A model generated the notes under the pieces. It was not told where the DNA came from. It ran no database searches and saw nothing but the letters and a program-made list of their open reading frames with translations. Shown here piece after piece: positions 24,262 to 34,600 of a stretch of 64,000 nt of DNA. Numbering within the stretch: the first letter of the stretch is position 1; each line of letters starts with the position of its first letter. The translations under genes were made by a program, and so were the position numbers. This DNA is from an uncultured Bacteroidia bacterium (GTDB lineage Bacteria > Bacteroidota > Bacteroidia > Bacteroidales > UBA932): contig CADBFO010000001.1 in assembly GCA_902794005.1 (NCBI GenBank), positions 58,422-122,421 on the forward strand. Direction: 5' to 3'.

Positions 24262-26672
24262 TCCGGGTTCATAAAATGTTGCAGGACCTCGTCCAGTTCT
24301 GCCAGGTCCTTCACGAGGACTTCCCGGGGCTTGGAGCCGTTTTGCGGGCCCACGATGCCGGCAGCTTCCAACTGGTCCATTACCCTTCCTGCTTTTGCAT
24401 AACCCATGCCAAGCTTGCGCTGAAGGTCCGAAGTGGAACCTCTCTGATTCAGGACAACCGTACGGGCGGCTTCTTCGAAACGCTCGTCCAGCTTGTTCAT
24501 ATCCACCATTCCGCCGCCGCTTTCTTCGCCTTCGGCCGCCGGAGGTTCCGGAAGATAATAGGGCGTATTATAGCTCTTCTGATAGCCGATCTGGTCCCCT
24601 ACCGCCCTGGTCAGGTCAACAATCTCGTCATTGCCGATAAAGGCGCACTGAACCCGTTCCATCTCCACGCCGGTGTACAGGAGCATATCTCCCCGGCCGA
24701 TGAGCTTGTCGGCGCCCGGCTGGTCCAGGATGGTGGAAGAATCTATGCGGGAGGTTACGCGGAAGGCGATACGCATGGGGAAGTTGGCCTTGATGAGACC
24801 GGTAATCACATCCACGGTAGGCCGCTGGGTGGCCAGGATGCAGTGCAGACCGGCGGCACGTCCCTTCTGGGCCAGACGGATGACGGAGGTGGTGATGCTG
24901 CGGGCCAGAGCCTTGGACTCGGGACCGGAGCCCACCGACATGGTAAGGTCTGCGTATTCGTCGATGATGACGACGATATAAGGAAGGAAATGGTGGCCCT
25001 CGTCGGAGCGCAGGTGATGCTCCTTCCACTTGGCGTTGTACAACTTGATGTTGTTCACATAAGCCTTGGACAGGAGTTCGTAACGGGCGTCCATCTCCAC
25101 GCAGAGGGAATTGAGAATGGCCGCGGCGTCCTTGGCATTCTTGACGATGGCCCTCTCCGCCTCTTCCTGTTCGCTCACGGCATTGGGCAGAACGGCCAGG
25201 TAATGGTGCAGAAGATTGGCATACGAGGAGAATTCCACCATCTTCGGGTCCACGAAGACGAACTTGAGCTCGGAAGGATGCTTGGAATACAGCAGCGAAG
25301 CCACAATCACATTGAGGCCGACGGATTTACCCTGTTTGGTAGCGCCGGCCACCAGAAGGTGCGGCGCGTCGGCCAGGTCGAAAACTTTCACCTGCTGGGA
25401 AATGGTGTAGCCGATGGCGACCGGAAGCTCGGCCTTGCTGTCACGGAAGGCCGTATCGTTGAGAAGGGCCTTCAGGGGCACCATGGAGGCCTTGTCGTTG
25501 GCCACCTCGATTCCCACGGAATCGGACAGCGTGGTAATGCGAACGCCCTTGGCATTGAGGGAGATGCCGATGTCTTCCTGCAACTGCTTGATGGCCGATA
25601 TCTTCACGCCGGGAGCCGGATACACCTTGTACAGCGTCACCGTGGGCCCCACGATGGCCGTCACGTCGCGCACCTGGATCTTGTAACTGGCCAGGGTTGC
25701 GCGGATCTTGTTGTTGTTGCGGCTGAGCTCATCCTGCGACACCTCGTGGCGGGCATTGGCATAGTCCCCCAGGATGTCCAGGGAAGGAGTCTTGTACTTG
25801 GGAAGGCCGTCGGGCGGATCCAGGCGGTTGTCGATGGGCTTCAGGGGTTCCTTCACTTCCTGTTCCAAAGTGTCGTCCGTAACCACATTGATTCCGGGCT
25901 CCTCTTCCATCACGGGTTCCTCCTCCGCCGTTTCTTTCTTTTTGGGCACGGGAGTCCTGACAGGCGTCTTTTGGGGGGCCGTTTCTTCCGCCCCCACCGT
26001 CCCGGAAGCGACGAAGTCCGGCTGGACGACGATGTTTTCCTCCAGGGTGTCCGTCGTTTCGACGGGAAGTTCATCGGCCGGATCCGGTCCTTCGGGAACT
26101 GCCGGCTTGGCCATCAGGACGGCGGCAAAACGGGCGCTCATGCAATAGAACCAGAAGCCCAGCAGCACGAGCAGCAGAACGCCGGTAATGATTTCTCCCA
26201 CTTTTCCCACCAGGAAACCCACGACGGCAGCCCCGGCCCTGCCCCCCAGCCCGCCGCTGAAAACGAACTCCCAGGAGGGATTCAGCAAACCGGCGAACGC
26301 CAGGAACCAGGAAAGCAGGAAAGTAAGGGTCAGCAGTCCGTAGAACCATTTTTTCAGACGGATCGGACTCTCTTTCCAGAGCAGTTTGACACTCCAGGCC
26401 AAAAGGAATACAATGATGCAGACCGAAGCCAGTCCGAAACTGTCCGTCACCAGAAAATGGCCCAGGGAAAGGCCGGACGATGCCGCCGCATTCTCTACGG
26501 CAGCATCCGCCGCGTTCAGGGCACTCTGGTCCTGTTTCCAGGTAAACAGATAGGAAACCACCGATACGATGACGGTGAGGGTAAGCAGAAATACAACGCA
26601 GATACCCGCATAGCGGATACCTGTCTGCTTCCGTTCCGAGAGGGAATTCCAGTATTTGGTGAGAGAAGTCAT
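24258..26672 (-). CDS. ftsK: DNA translocase FtsK
   Basis: This septal DNA pump clears chromosomes from the division plane and activates XerCD at dif. The 804-residue chain has four membrane segments in the first 180 residues, then an acidic Pro/Glu/Thr-rich linker (about 190-285). A RecA-like motor follows, with Walker A GATKQGKS (443-450) and a Walker B stretch YIVVIIDEYADLTM. The C-terminal gamma winged-helix domain (GSTSDLQRKLGMGYAKAGRVMDQLE) recognises KOPS-type sequences. It overlaps DUF4290 upstream and lolA downstream by four bases each, so translation is probably coupled. A Xer recombinase is encoded at 14901, within the same window. Confidence 0.97.
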   Translation of the reverse strand: MTSLTKYWNSLSERKQTGIRYAGICVVFLLTLTVIVSVVSYLFTWKQDQSALNAADAAVENAAASSGLSLGHFLVTDSFGLASVCIIVFLLAWSVKLLWKESPIRLKKWFYGLLTLTFLLSWFLAFAGLLNPSWEFVFSGGLGGRAGAAVVGFLVGKVGEIITGVLLLVLLGFWFYCMSARFAAVLMAKPAVPEGPDPADELPVETTDTLEENIVVQPDFVASGTVGAEETAPQKTPVRTPVPKKKETAEEEPVMEEEPGINVVTDDTLEQEVKEPLKPIDNRLDPPDGLPKYKTPSLDILGDYANARHEVSQDELSRNNNKIRATLASYKIQVRDVTAIVGPTVTLYKVYPAPGVKISAIKQLQEDIGISLNAKGVRITTLSDSVGIEVANDKASMVPLKALLNDTAFRDSKAELPVAIGYTISQQVKVFDLADAPHLLVAGATKQGKSVGLNVIVASLLYSKHPSELKFVFVDPKMVEFSSYANLLHHYLAVLPNAVSEQEEAERAIVKNAKDAAAILNSLCVEMDARYELLSKAYVNNIKLYNAKWKEHHLRSDEGHHFLPYIVVIIDEYADLTMSVGSGPESKALARSITTSVIRLAQKGRAAGLHCILATQRPTVDVITGLIKANFPMRIAFRVTSRIDSSTILDQPGADKLIGRGDMLLYTGVEMERVQCAFIGNDEIVDLTRAVGDQIGYQKSYNTPYYLPEPPAAEGEESGGGMVDMNKLDERFEEAARTVVLNQRGSTSDLQRKLGMGYAKAGRVMDQLEAAGIVGPQNGSKPREVLVKDLAELDEVLQHFMNPE

Positions 26673-27340
26673 TTCTTCTTGCCGTTTTTACTCCTGTAAT
26701 TCCGGTTGAACTTGCCTCCCTTGCTGTTGGAGAAACCCAGATTGAGACCCGGACGGGAGAAGGACGTATCGGCCGATATTTTGGTGAGTTCCATCCCCTC
26801 GGGGACCTTGACACGGCCGCCGGAGAGCCGCTCGATATCCTGGAAGATGGTGGCGTCCGCCACCGTGTCCTTGTTCCAGATCAGATACTGCTGGCGCATA
26901 TAGATGGCCAGGGAACGGATCATGGCGCTCTTGGTCTCCCCTTCCGGTTCCGAGGCGATCAGATCCAGGATGCTCTCGATATTGCGTCCGTAATGGCGGG
27001 CGCGGATGGGTTTGGTGTTCAGCGGAATAGGGTCCGGACGGCTGTTGATGACCTCCGGCATAGGCTTGGGGAAAGGAGCGTCCACATCCAGGTCGTACCC
27101 GGCGATGATGAACAGATGGTCCCACAGCTTCTGCATGAAATTCTCCTGCTGGTGAACCTGGGGATTGAGGGTTTCCATCACCTTTACGACGGCATGGGCC
27201 TGCTCCGTCCGTTTTGCACGGTCGGGTATCGTCTTGAGCTGCTCTACCATCTGAAGTACGTTCCGGCCGTACTCGGGCATCTGCAGTTTTTCCACTTCCG
27301 TATTATAATAGAGTTTAATTGTGTTCTCGCTTGCTTCCAT
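26669..27340 (-). CDS. DUF4290 family protein
   Basis: A 223-residue cytoplasmic protein of a family found in Bacteroidetes. It is recognisable by IKLYYNTEVEKLQMPEYGRNVLQMVEQLKTI near the start and by WDHLFIIAGYDLDVDAPFP with RHYGRNIESILD in the middle. The C-terminal 35 residues are basic and glycine/asparagine-rich (FNRNYRSKNGKKK), suggesting nucleic-acid contact or disorder. The function is unknown. It begins the operon with ftsK and lolA, which hints at a cell-division or chromosome-segregation role, but that is inference only. It has a clear promoter inside the end of addA. Confidence 0.88.
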   Translation of the reverse strand: MEASENTIKLYYNTEVEKLQMPEYGRNVLQMVEQLKTIPDRAKRTEQAHAVVKVMETLNPQVHQQENFMQKLWDHLFIIAGYDLDVDAPFPKPMPEVINSRPDPIPLNTKPIRARHYGRNIESILDLIASEPEGETKSAMIRSLAIYMRQQYLIWNKDTVADATIFQDIERLSGGRVKVPEGMELTKISADTSFSRPGLNLGFSNSKGGKFNRNYRSKNGKKK

Positions 27341-27356
27341 GACGCACAGTATCTTT

Positions 27357-30300
27357 TTAACCAGTTACAAAGATAGTGAAATTCTCGTCTAAATACCAAA
27401 GATATCCTTCAACTTTTCCATACCCCATCTTCCGAAAAAGGCCGGCATAGCGTTCCACCTGCTTTTTGTAACGGTCATGCTTTTCGCCGAACTTGAAGTC
27501 CACCACCGTTACGCGGCCGTCCGGATGCACGACAACACGGTCGGGCCGATACTCGCGTCCGTCAGGCGCCAGAACCGGGACCTCCCGTAAAACGCGGGCC
27601 CCGGGGGCGAACCAGCCCCGGGATTCCACGGACGCGATTCTTCCGGCCAGAAGGGCCTGCGTCTCTTCCCGGAGGGACGCGGGAAGTTCTCCGGCATTCA
27701 CCGCCGCTTCCACGGCGGCGGGAAGGTCCTGCGAAGTCTCCATCCGGGAGAGGATTCCGTGCAGCACGTTTCCCCGGATCCGCCGGCTGGCCTGCGGACC
27801 GAAGGAGCCGTCCTCGCCAAAATAATCCGCCGCTTCCGGGCTGAACTTGAGCCGGTCGCCGCTTTCGGCAGGATACGATTCGTAAGTGGCAAAAAGAGGC
27901 TTTTCGTCACTTTCCTCCCGATGGATTCTGTCAAAAGGATAGGGTGTTCCGCAAGTATAACGGTCCGTCCCCACAAAGCCGTAAAGAATCTGGGACATGT
28001 TCTTGTATTCCTTGACACCGGATTTGGGGAGGGGCGCGGCAATCACTTTGAGGCCATATTTGGCACGGGTGAAAGCCACGTACAGGACATTGATGTTGTC
28101 GATGGCCTCCAGTTTGCGCTCCCTCAGATAATCGGCCTCAAAGAGGGATTCCGCGGCCGACGAGTCCAGGGAGACGTGGAAAAGGCCGTCGGCTTCTTTC
28201 TCCAGGGGCGTGCCCTCCACGGCCGGCCGGCACCAATACGATGACGCCTTATACAGCGTAACCTTCTCTACGAAAGGAACGATGACAAACGGGAATTCCA
28301 GTCCCTTGGACTTGTGGATGGTCATCACCCGCACGCTGTCCCCGGTCTGCGGTGAGGCGATCTTGGGTTCCGCCTCCTTCCAGCTTCGCAGAAAGGCCGA
28401 CAGATTGTTTCCCCCGGTGGAGACCCAGTCCTGAAGATAGTCCATGAACGACAGGATATAAGGGATTTCCGCCTCAAAGGTCTGCGGGTCCGACTCGTGG
28501 AGGTCGCGCAGAAAGCCTTCTGCCAAATCGATGAGCGAATGGTATTGTTCCGGGATTTTCACATCCATGGAAGCGGCCAGGAAAGACGCGGCGGACACCT
28601 GGCCCTCCGCCGGCGGCGCATCCGCCAGGGACAGCTGCGACACCAGGCGCCGTACCGTAACCGAACTCTTGATGAAAAGGGAGTCGTCCGACACGACGGG
28701 GATACCTTCCGCCACGAGGGCCGATGCGATGGCGGAACCGTCCCGGTTGCTGCGGACCAGCACGGCGATGTCCTCCCACTTCCCTCCCCGGGAACGGATG
28801 TCCCGAAGGGTCTCCAGGATTTCTTCCATCTGGTTTTCCGTGAACAGGACCTCGACGGATCCGGGCTCCGGATCGTTGAAACAGACCTGCTGCTCCACAT
28901 CCCGGTACAGATCCGATATGCTGCCCTGCGCGGCAGGGTCTTCCCCGCCCTGGCGGTCCAGTTCGGCGGCCGCGAAAGCAAAGAACGCATTGTTGAAGCC
29001 CACGATTTCACGGCAGGTACGGTAATTCCCGTCCAGAACGGAGCTGCGCACCTGGCGGAATTCCTGTTCCAGACGGCTTCCCAGAAGGTTCCAGTCACTT
29101 CCCCGCCAGCGATAGATGCTCTGTTTCACATCTCCCACCACCAGCGAATCGTTTCCGGTGCTCTCGCTGCCTTTCAGGAGCGGACGGAAGTTCTCCCACT
29201 GGATATCGGCCGTATCCTGGAACTCGTCCAGGAGGAAATCTTCATAGCGGACGCCCAGTTTCTCATAAATGAAAGGAGCATCCGTCCCGTCGATGATCCG
29301 GTGAAGGATGGTGTTGCTGTCGTCGATGGAAATGACATTCTTTTCTTTCTGAATCTGCACGAACGCCTCCCGGAGTTCTCCCGCGACACCAAGACCATAG
29401 AGTTGTCCCATGATGGTCCTGGCTGTCCTATATTCTTTATAATGGATGCCGAAAAGATCCAGAAAAGCCTGCAGGGGAGCATCCAGCACACCTGCCAGTT
29501 TCTGCCTCATGGCATCTTTCCCTTTGGCGAACCATTGGCTGGAATCCGGCGCTTTTCTAAAAAACACATCCGTGGGTTTTTCTACAGGCGTCTTGATGTC
29601 CAGATACTTATAAAACTGCTTAAAAAGGCCGTAGCTGCTTTCTGCAGGGTTTACGCCTTCGGCCTCGAAAACGGACAGACAGGCTTTGGCCGCCTCCGAA
29701 ACCCGCGTTTCGTAGCCGCTGACAATTTCCCGGCAAAGCTTTTGCAGGCGCTCCAGGTTCTCCCTCGGGAAGACGGCGTTTTCTGCCGGGAGGCTCTGCA
29801 GGCTGCCTGCCACCTCCCGAAGCCGTTTGTCCAGGGAAAAGGTGCCGCTCTGCCGGAGGTCCTCCTTCACGCTGCCGGTGAGCCAGCCCAGCAGGGGCCT
29901 GTCCTTTTCCGAGAGGGTATCCAGTACCCGGTCCACGCTTTCACTGACCAGCGCCTCCCTGTCCAATTGCACCTGATAGGAGGAAAACTGGCCGATTTCC
30001 CGGGAAAAGGCACGGAGCGTCTGCTGGAAAAAACGGTCGATGGTGGAAACGGCAAAGGCCGAATAGTCGTGCAGGATGCCCGTCAACTGCTGCCGGGCCT
30101 TTTTCCGGAGACGCTGTGCGTCCGCAAAAAGAGAAGGCACAAAAACCTTGAAGTACGGCGAGGATTCCGGCTCCCGGGACAGCGTGTACAGTTCCTTGAG
30201 AATCCGGCGTTTCATCTCGTCCGTCGCCTTGTTGGTAAAGGTGACGGCGAGCACATGGCGGTAGGCATCGGCCTTCTCGCTTTCGAGAATCAGGCGGATG

Positions 30301-30362
30301 TATTCCTTTGCCAAATTGTATGTTTTGCCGGACCCCGCCGACGCTTTCAGAATATTAAGCAT
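27357..30362 (-). CDS. addA: AddA-type UvrD/Rep helicase-nuclease subunit
   Basis: A superfamily 1A helicase with a C-terminal RecB-like nuclease, about 1001 residues. Walker A ASAGSGKT is at 7-14 from the ATG at 30362. VTFTNKATDEMKRRI, DEFQDTADIQWENF (motif II) and SIYRWRGSDWNLL (motif III) follow. VMTIHKSKGLEFPFVIVPF (motif V) and LYVAFTRAKYGL (motif VI) come next. The nuclease ends with GNVLHGILSRM and RPDRVVVHPDGRVTVVDFKFGEK. Partnered with the AddB gene at 6872-9727, it would resect double-strand breaks. The separation by other operons is notable. A TATTTTTG box at 30373-30366 sits only four bases before the start, so the transcript could be nearly leaderless. Confidence 0.92.
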   Translation of the reverse strand: MLNILKASAGSGKTYNLAKEYIRLILESEKADAYRHVLAVTFTNKATDEMKRRILKELYTLSREPESSPYFKVFVPSLFADAQRLRKKARQQLTGILHDYSAFAVSTIDRFFQQTLRAFSREIGQFSSYQVQLDREALVSESVDRVLDTLSEKDRPLLGWLTGSVKEDLRQSGTFSLDKRLREVAGSLQSLPAENAVFPRENLERLQKLCREIVSGYETRVSEAAKACLSVFEAEGVNPAESSYGLFKQFYKYLDIKTPVEKPTDVFFRKAPDSSQWFAKGKDAMRQKLAGVLDAPLQAFLDLFGIHYKEYRTARTIMGQLYGLGVAGELREAFVQIQKEKNVISIDDSNTILHRIIDGTDAPFIYEKLGVRYEDFLLDEFQDTADIQWENFRPLLKGSESTGNDSLVVGDVKQSIYRWRGSDWNLLGSRLEQEFRQVRSSVLDGNYRTCREIVGFNNAFFAFAAAELDRQGGEDPAAQGSISDLYRDVEQQVCFNDPEPGSVEVLFTENQMEEILETLRDIRSRGGKWEDIAVLVRSNRDGSAIASALVAEGIPVVSDDSLFIKSSVTVRRLVSQLSLADAPPAEGQVSAASFLAASMDVKIPEQYHSLIDLAEGFLRDLHESDPQTFEAEIPYILSFMDYLQDWVSTGGNNLSAFLRSWKEAEPKIASPQTGDSVRVMTIHKSKGLEFPFVIVPFVEKVTLYKASSYWCRPAVEGTPLEKEADGLFHVSLDSSAAESLFEADYLRERKLEAIDNINVLYVAFTRAKYGLKVIAAPLPKSGVKEYKNMSQILYGFVGTDRYTCGTPYPFDRIHREESDEKPLFATYESYPAESGDRLKFSPEAADYFGEDGSFGPQASRRIRGNVLHGILSRMETSQDLPAAVEAAVNAGELPASLREETQALLAGRIASVESRGWFAPGARVLREVPVLAPDGREYRPDRVVVHPDGRVTVVDFKFGEKHDRYKKQVERYAGLFRKMGYGKVEGYLWYLDENFTIFVTG
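27368..27400 (-). promoter_or_regulatory. Promoter of DUF4290-ftsK-lolA
   Basis: On the minus strand, TTTG (27400 to 27397), a 21-base spacer and TATCTTTG (27375 to 27368) match the consensus. The whole promoter lies within the last codons of addA, and the leader to the ATG at 27340 is about 20 bases. A second copy of CAAAGATA begins at 27397. Confidence 0.75.
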
Positions 30363-30412
30363 TCGCAAAAATAATGAAAAAAATTGTCTTTGCGTCTGCT
30401 GTCCCTTCCACG

Positions 30413-31441
30413 TCAGTCCTCCGCAGAAGCGACGTCCTCCCGGGACAGCACCGAAGCGCCGGAGACCAGGGTTGTGGACAGTTTGAGCTGCGTGATGTTT
30501 TCGTTTCCGTTCTCGATGTAGTCGAAGAGGATTTTTGCGGCGAGTCCGCCCATTTCCTCCACCGGCTGACTCACCCTGGAAATGGCAGGGGATGTGTAGT
30601 CCAGGGTGGTATGGTCATCGAAGGAGATGATGGAAATATCCTCAGGAATCCTGTACTCACTGTCATTGATCGCCTTCAGGGCTCCCAGGACAATCGTGTA
30701 GCTGAGGGCAAAAATGGCCGTGGGCCTGGGCGAACGGTTCAGCAGGAGTTTGGTTTCAAGATAACCGTTCTGGATGGAAAATGCCTCTCCCGAGATCCTG
30801 CACTTTTCTTCCAGGCCATACATGCGGAGCGCGTCCCGGTAACCCTGGACCCGGGCCTTGTTGGGGCTGGATTCCTTTTCTCCCTGGATACAGGCGATCT
30901 CCCGGTGTCCGCTCTGCAGCAGCATCTCCACCGCCTCGAAAGCACCCTTGTAGTTGTTCGAAGTAACATAAGGAATCCTGGAATTTTCGAAATAGCGGTC
31001 CACCAGTACCAGGGGAATCGATTTCCGCACTTCCTCGAAAAAAGCGGCATCCGTTCCGCAGGGGGCGGCAATGATTCCGTCCACCTTCCTGGACACCAGG
31101 GTGGACAGGACGTCCCGCTGATTCTCCTCGTTTTCCATGGAATCCACGATGATGGTGGTATAGCCTTTTTCCTGTGCCTTGGTGATGATGGCCGAAGCGA
31201 TGTCCGCAAAATACGGATTGGTGATTGAGGGCAGAACGAGACCGATGGTATGGGTTCTGACCTTGCGCAATTTCTGCGCAAGAAATTGTGACATGTAGCC
31301 ACACCTCCTGGCTTCGGCCTCCACACGGTCGATCATCTCTTGACTGATTCGATATTTATCCGCCTTCCCGCCCAATACACGGGAAACAGTAGTGGTGGAA
31401 ACCCCCAGCCTGGCGGCAATGGAAGAAAGCGTTTCCTTCAT
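30413..31441 (-). CDS. LacI-family transcriptional regulator
   Basis: A 342-residue sugar-responsive repressor. The helix-turn-helix occupies residues 1-25 from the ATG at 31441 (TLSSIAARLGVSTTTVSRVLGGK). The hinge helix region is CGYMSQFLAQKLRKVRTHTIGLVLP, and a periplasmic-binding-protein-like effector domain follows (NPYFADIASAI, VDGIIAAP, ISIISFDDHTTLDYTSPAISRV). An upstream in-frame TTG (31471) lies inside the gene's own promoter, so it is rejected. The gene diverges from susC and is the only regulator near the glycan-utilisation genes. The likely targets are its own promoter and the susC promoter, where TTGCACAA/TTGCGCGA repeats are present. The effector sugar cannot be predicted. Confidence 0.93.
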   Translation of the reverse strand: MKETLSSIAARLGVSTTTVSRVLGGKADKYRISQEMIDRVEAEARRCGYMSQFLAQKLRKVRTHTIGLVLPSITNPYFADIASAIITKAQEKGYTTIIVDSMENEENQRDVLSTLVSRKVDGIIAAPCGTDAAFFEEVRKSIPLVLVDRYFENSRIPYVTSNNYKGAFEAVEMLLQSGHREIACIQGEKESSPNKARVQGYRDALRMYGLEEKCRISGEAFSIQNGYLETKLLLNRSPRPTAIFALSYTIVLGALKAINDSEYRIPEDISIISFDDHTTLDYTSPAISRVSQPVEEMGGLAAKILFDYIENGNENITQLKLSTTLVSGASVLSREDVASAED

Positions 31442-31460
31442 ACGTTCCTTATCCCTTAAA

Positions 31461-31510
31461 TTGCACAACAAAGATAAGGATTTTGCACAATTTCAACAAA
31501 AATTGCGCGA
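31461..31510. promoter_or_regulatory. LacI gene promoter with candidate operator repeats
   Basis: On the minus strand, TTTG (31500 to 31497), a 20-base spacer and TATCTTTG (31476 to 31469) form a full-consensus promoter. Around it lie TTGCACAA (31461-31468), TTGCACAA (31483-31490) and TTGCGCGA (31503-31510), spaced 22 and 20 bases, about two helical turns each. These resemble the near-palindromic sites bound by LacI-family proteins and could mediate autorepression and control of the divergent susC gene. Promoter call is strong; operator role is inferred. Confidence 0.65.
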
Positions 31511-31572
31511 AAAAAATGGCTGGTAAAAGTAGAAAAAGCGGAAATCGGGAGTATATACCAAAATAAAAAAAT

Positions 31573-31580
31573 TAAATTTG
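31573..31580 (+). promoter_or_regulatory. Candidate -7 box for susC-susD
   Basis: TAAATTTG matches TAnnTTTG; the expected -33 position shows no TTTG. The leader would be about 60 A/T-rich bases. The nearest candidate operator ends at 31510. Confidence 0.4.
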
Positions 31581-31645
31581 TAATAACTCATAAACGATTT
31601 GGAAGTACTAAATCCAACTAATAACTAACTTATTATTCATTATTT

Positions 31646-34600
31646 ATGTTAAAACGATTCATTTTGGTAGCGCTTGCATGCCTCATCGGCGTGCAGGTGT
31701 TCGCACAGACGACGGTGACCGGTAAGGTCGTCGACGCCAAGGGCGAACCAGTGATCGGTGCCGGAGTCCAGATCAAGGACTCTGCCATCGGCGTAGCAAC
31801 TGACTTGGACGGCCAGTTCAGCATCCATGTTGCGGACAATGCCACCCTGGTCATTTCCTCCATCGGCTACAAGACTGTAGAAGTTGCAGTCCGTGGCCAG
31901 AAGACGCTCAACATTGTTCTGGAAGAAGACACCCTCTTCCTGGACGACGTGGTTGTCGTCGGTTACGGTACCGCCCGCAAGCGTGACGTTTCCGGCGCCA
32001 TCGCCAGCGTCAACTATGGCAACGACTCCAACGTCGCTTCCCTCCCCAACCCCAACGCCCTGTCTGCCCTGTCTTCCAAGGTGGCCGGTCTGAGCTATGC
32101 TCCTACCACCAGCGCCGCCGGTGACAACACCCAGACCATGACCATCCGCGGTAAGAACTCCATCCCTACCGGCGGTTCCATGTCTGCTTCGGCCCAGAGC
32201 GTCAACCAGCCGCTGCTGGTCATCGACGGTGTGCTCTCCTATGGTTCCATCAACTCCATCAACACGGCCGATATCGAAAGCATCGACGTGCTGAAGGACG
32301 CCTCCGCCGCCGCCATCTACGGTTCCCGTGCCGCCAACGGCGTTATCATCATCACCACCAAGCGCGGTACCGGCGGCAGCCCGGTCGTGAATTTCAACGG
32401 CCAGGTGAGCATCTCCGACTGGAGCCGCATGCCCAAGATGGTGAGCGACAAGGAAACCTTCCTGAAGAATCGTTTCTACAGCAAGCAAGGCGCGAAGGTC
32501 GTTGACTACAAAGATAAGTCTTGGTCCGATTTCGCCAGCCTGGATGATGCTGCCAACTTCACCGGCATGCTGGGAGCCCGCGAACTGGAAGCCTGGAACG
32601 ACGGCAAGTGGGTGAACTGGCTGGATGAGATCTCCCGCAAGGGTGTGGGTCAGAAGTATGACCTGTCCGTCAGCGGCGGTACCGAACGTGTGAACTACTA
32701 CTTCTCCACGGACTACACCCGTCAGCAGGGCATCCGCAAGGGTGACGACTACGAAAAACTCGGCGCCATGTTGAAGATGGACTTCAAGGTTACCGACTGG
32801 CTGTCCCTCGGTGCCAAGGCCAACATCCTGGCCTCCAACAGCTGGGGCCAGAGCGCCAGCATCCGTTATGCCATGTGGTACACCCCGCTGTCCTATGTGT
32901 ATGCCCGCCAGGAAGGCTTCGAGAACTGGTACAACAGCCATCCGGACAACAACACCGCCAGCCCGTTCATCGGCGCCGGTAAGAACGACTCCTACGCCTA
33001 CACGGACCGCCAGAGCAAGAGCATCAACCTCAACGGTGTGGCCTATGCCCAGGTGGACTTCCCCTTCATCCCCGGCCTGAGCTACAAGATTACCCTGCAG
33101 GCCCAGCGCAACGCCGGCTACAGCGACGTTTACAACAAGCCAGAAATGTCGGTGAGCACGGAAGACATCACCCAGATGCAGAACCCGATGCAGTACATCG
33201 GCAGTGTCACCGGTTCGATTTCCTCCTCCAACTATGTAGCCTGGAACATTGACCAGATTCTCACCTGGAACCGGGACTTCGGCCGTCACCACGTTGACGC
33301 CACCGTAGGTTACACCCGTGAAGCCACCAACAGCAACTCGCTGGGAACCGACTTCACCGGTTATCCTATTCCCACCACCCTTGGCGTCTATAATATAGAG
33401 ACCGCCAACTCTGTCACCGACACCTATCGCAATCGCGTGGAAACGCAGGCCGTCGGTTACCTGGCCCGCCTGAACTACAACTTCGCCAACAAGTACTACA
33501 TCACCGGCAACTTCCGCCGTGACGGTTTCTCCGCCTTCGCTCCCGGTCACAAGTGGGGCAACTTCTTCGGCGCCAGCGCCGCCTGGGTACTGAGCAACGA
33601 GCAGTTCATCAAGAACCTCAACTTCTTCGACTTCCTGAAACTGCGTCTGTCCTGGGGCCAGAACGGTTCCCGCAACATCAGCGCCGGTGCCACCCAGTCC
33701 ACGATAGAAAAACTCACTAGCAATAGCGGTGCCGCTACGATGACCTGGCTGGGCGACGTCAGCACCCTGGGTATGACCCTGTCCAACCTCCCCAACCGAT
33801 CCCTCACCTGGGCAACGGTGGAAAAGATGAACCTGGGTATCGACTTCTCCTTCCTGCAGAACCGCATCAACGGTAGCATCGACCTCTACACCGGCCGTAC
33901 CACCAACATGCTGGTGGCCCGTTCCATTTCATACATCGTTGGTTTCAACACTGTGAATGACAACGTGGGTCTCGTAACCAACAAGGGTGTTGAAGTTACC
34001 CTCAATACCGTCAACATCAACGGCAACGGTGACAATACCTTCCGCTGGGAAAGCAACTTCGTGTTCGACACCAACGAGAACAAGCTCGTTTCCCTCTTCG
34101 GCCCGGACTACAACGGCAATGAGGCCGACGACGTGGCCAACGCACAGACCTACGGACGTGAAAGTTATTACGCTCTTCAGGTAGGCCGTCCGTTGGGAGC
34201 CGCCTATGACCTCAAGCTCCTGGGCATCTTCCAGAACCAGGCCGAGATTGACGCCCACAAGGTACAGCCCGACGCCGAGCCCGGTGATCTCAAGTTCGAA
34301 GACTTCAACGGCGACGGAGCCATCACATCCGACGACCGTCAGTACATCGGTTCCCCGGATCCGCTGTTCACCCTGAACTTCGGCAACACCCTCCGCTGGA
34401 AGAATTTCAGCCTGTTCTTCAATTTCCGCTGGGCACAGGGCGACAAGACCCACTTCATCGGCCTTGACCCGTACGCCTTCAACCCCAATATGGGCAGTGG
34501 CGCACAACTCGCACGTGTAAAGCCCTGGACGCCGGAGAACCACTCCCAGACCTTCGCCCGCTACGGCTACACCAACACCCTCGAATACCAGTACTGGAAC

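Noticed and set aside
24276-26699. An 807-codon plus-strand frame opposite ftsK
   Set aside because: Long antisense frames occur opposite most genes here because of the GC-rich third codon positions. FtsK motifs, membrane helices and operon overlaps support the minus strand.
31263-31290. TTGCGCAA and a similar TGCGCAAG inside the lacI coding region as operators
   Set aside because: They encode conserved hinge-region residues (LAQKLRK), so codon constraint explains them as well. Kept only as a side note to the upstream repeats.
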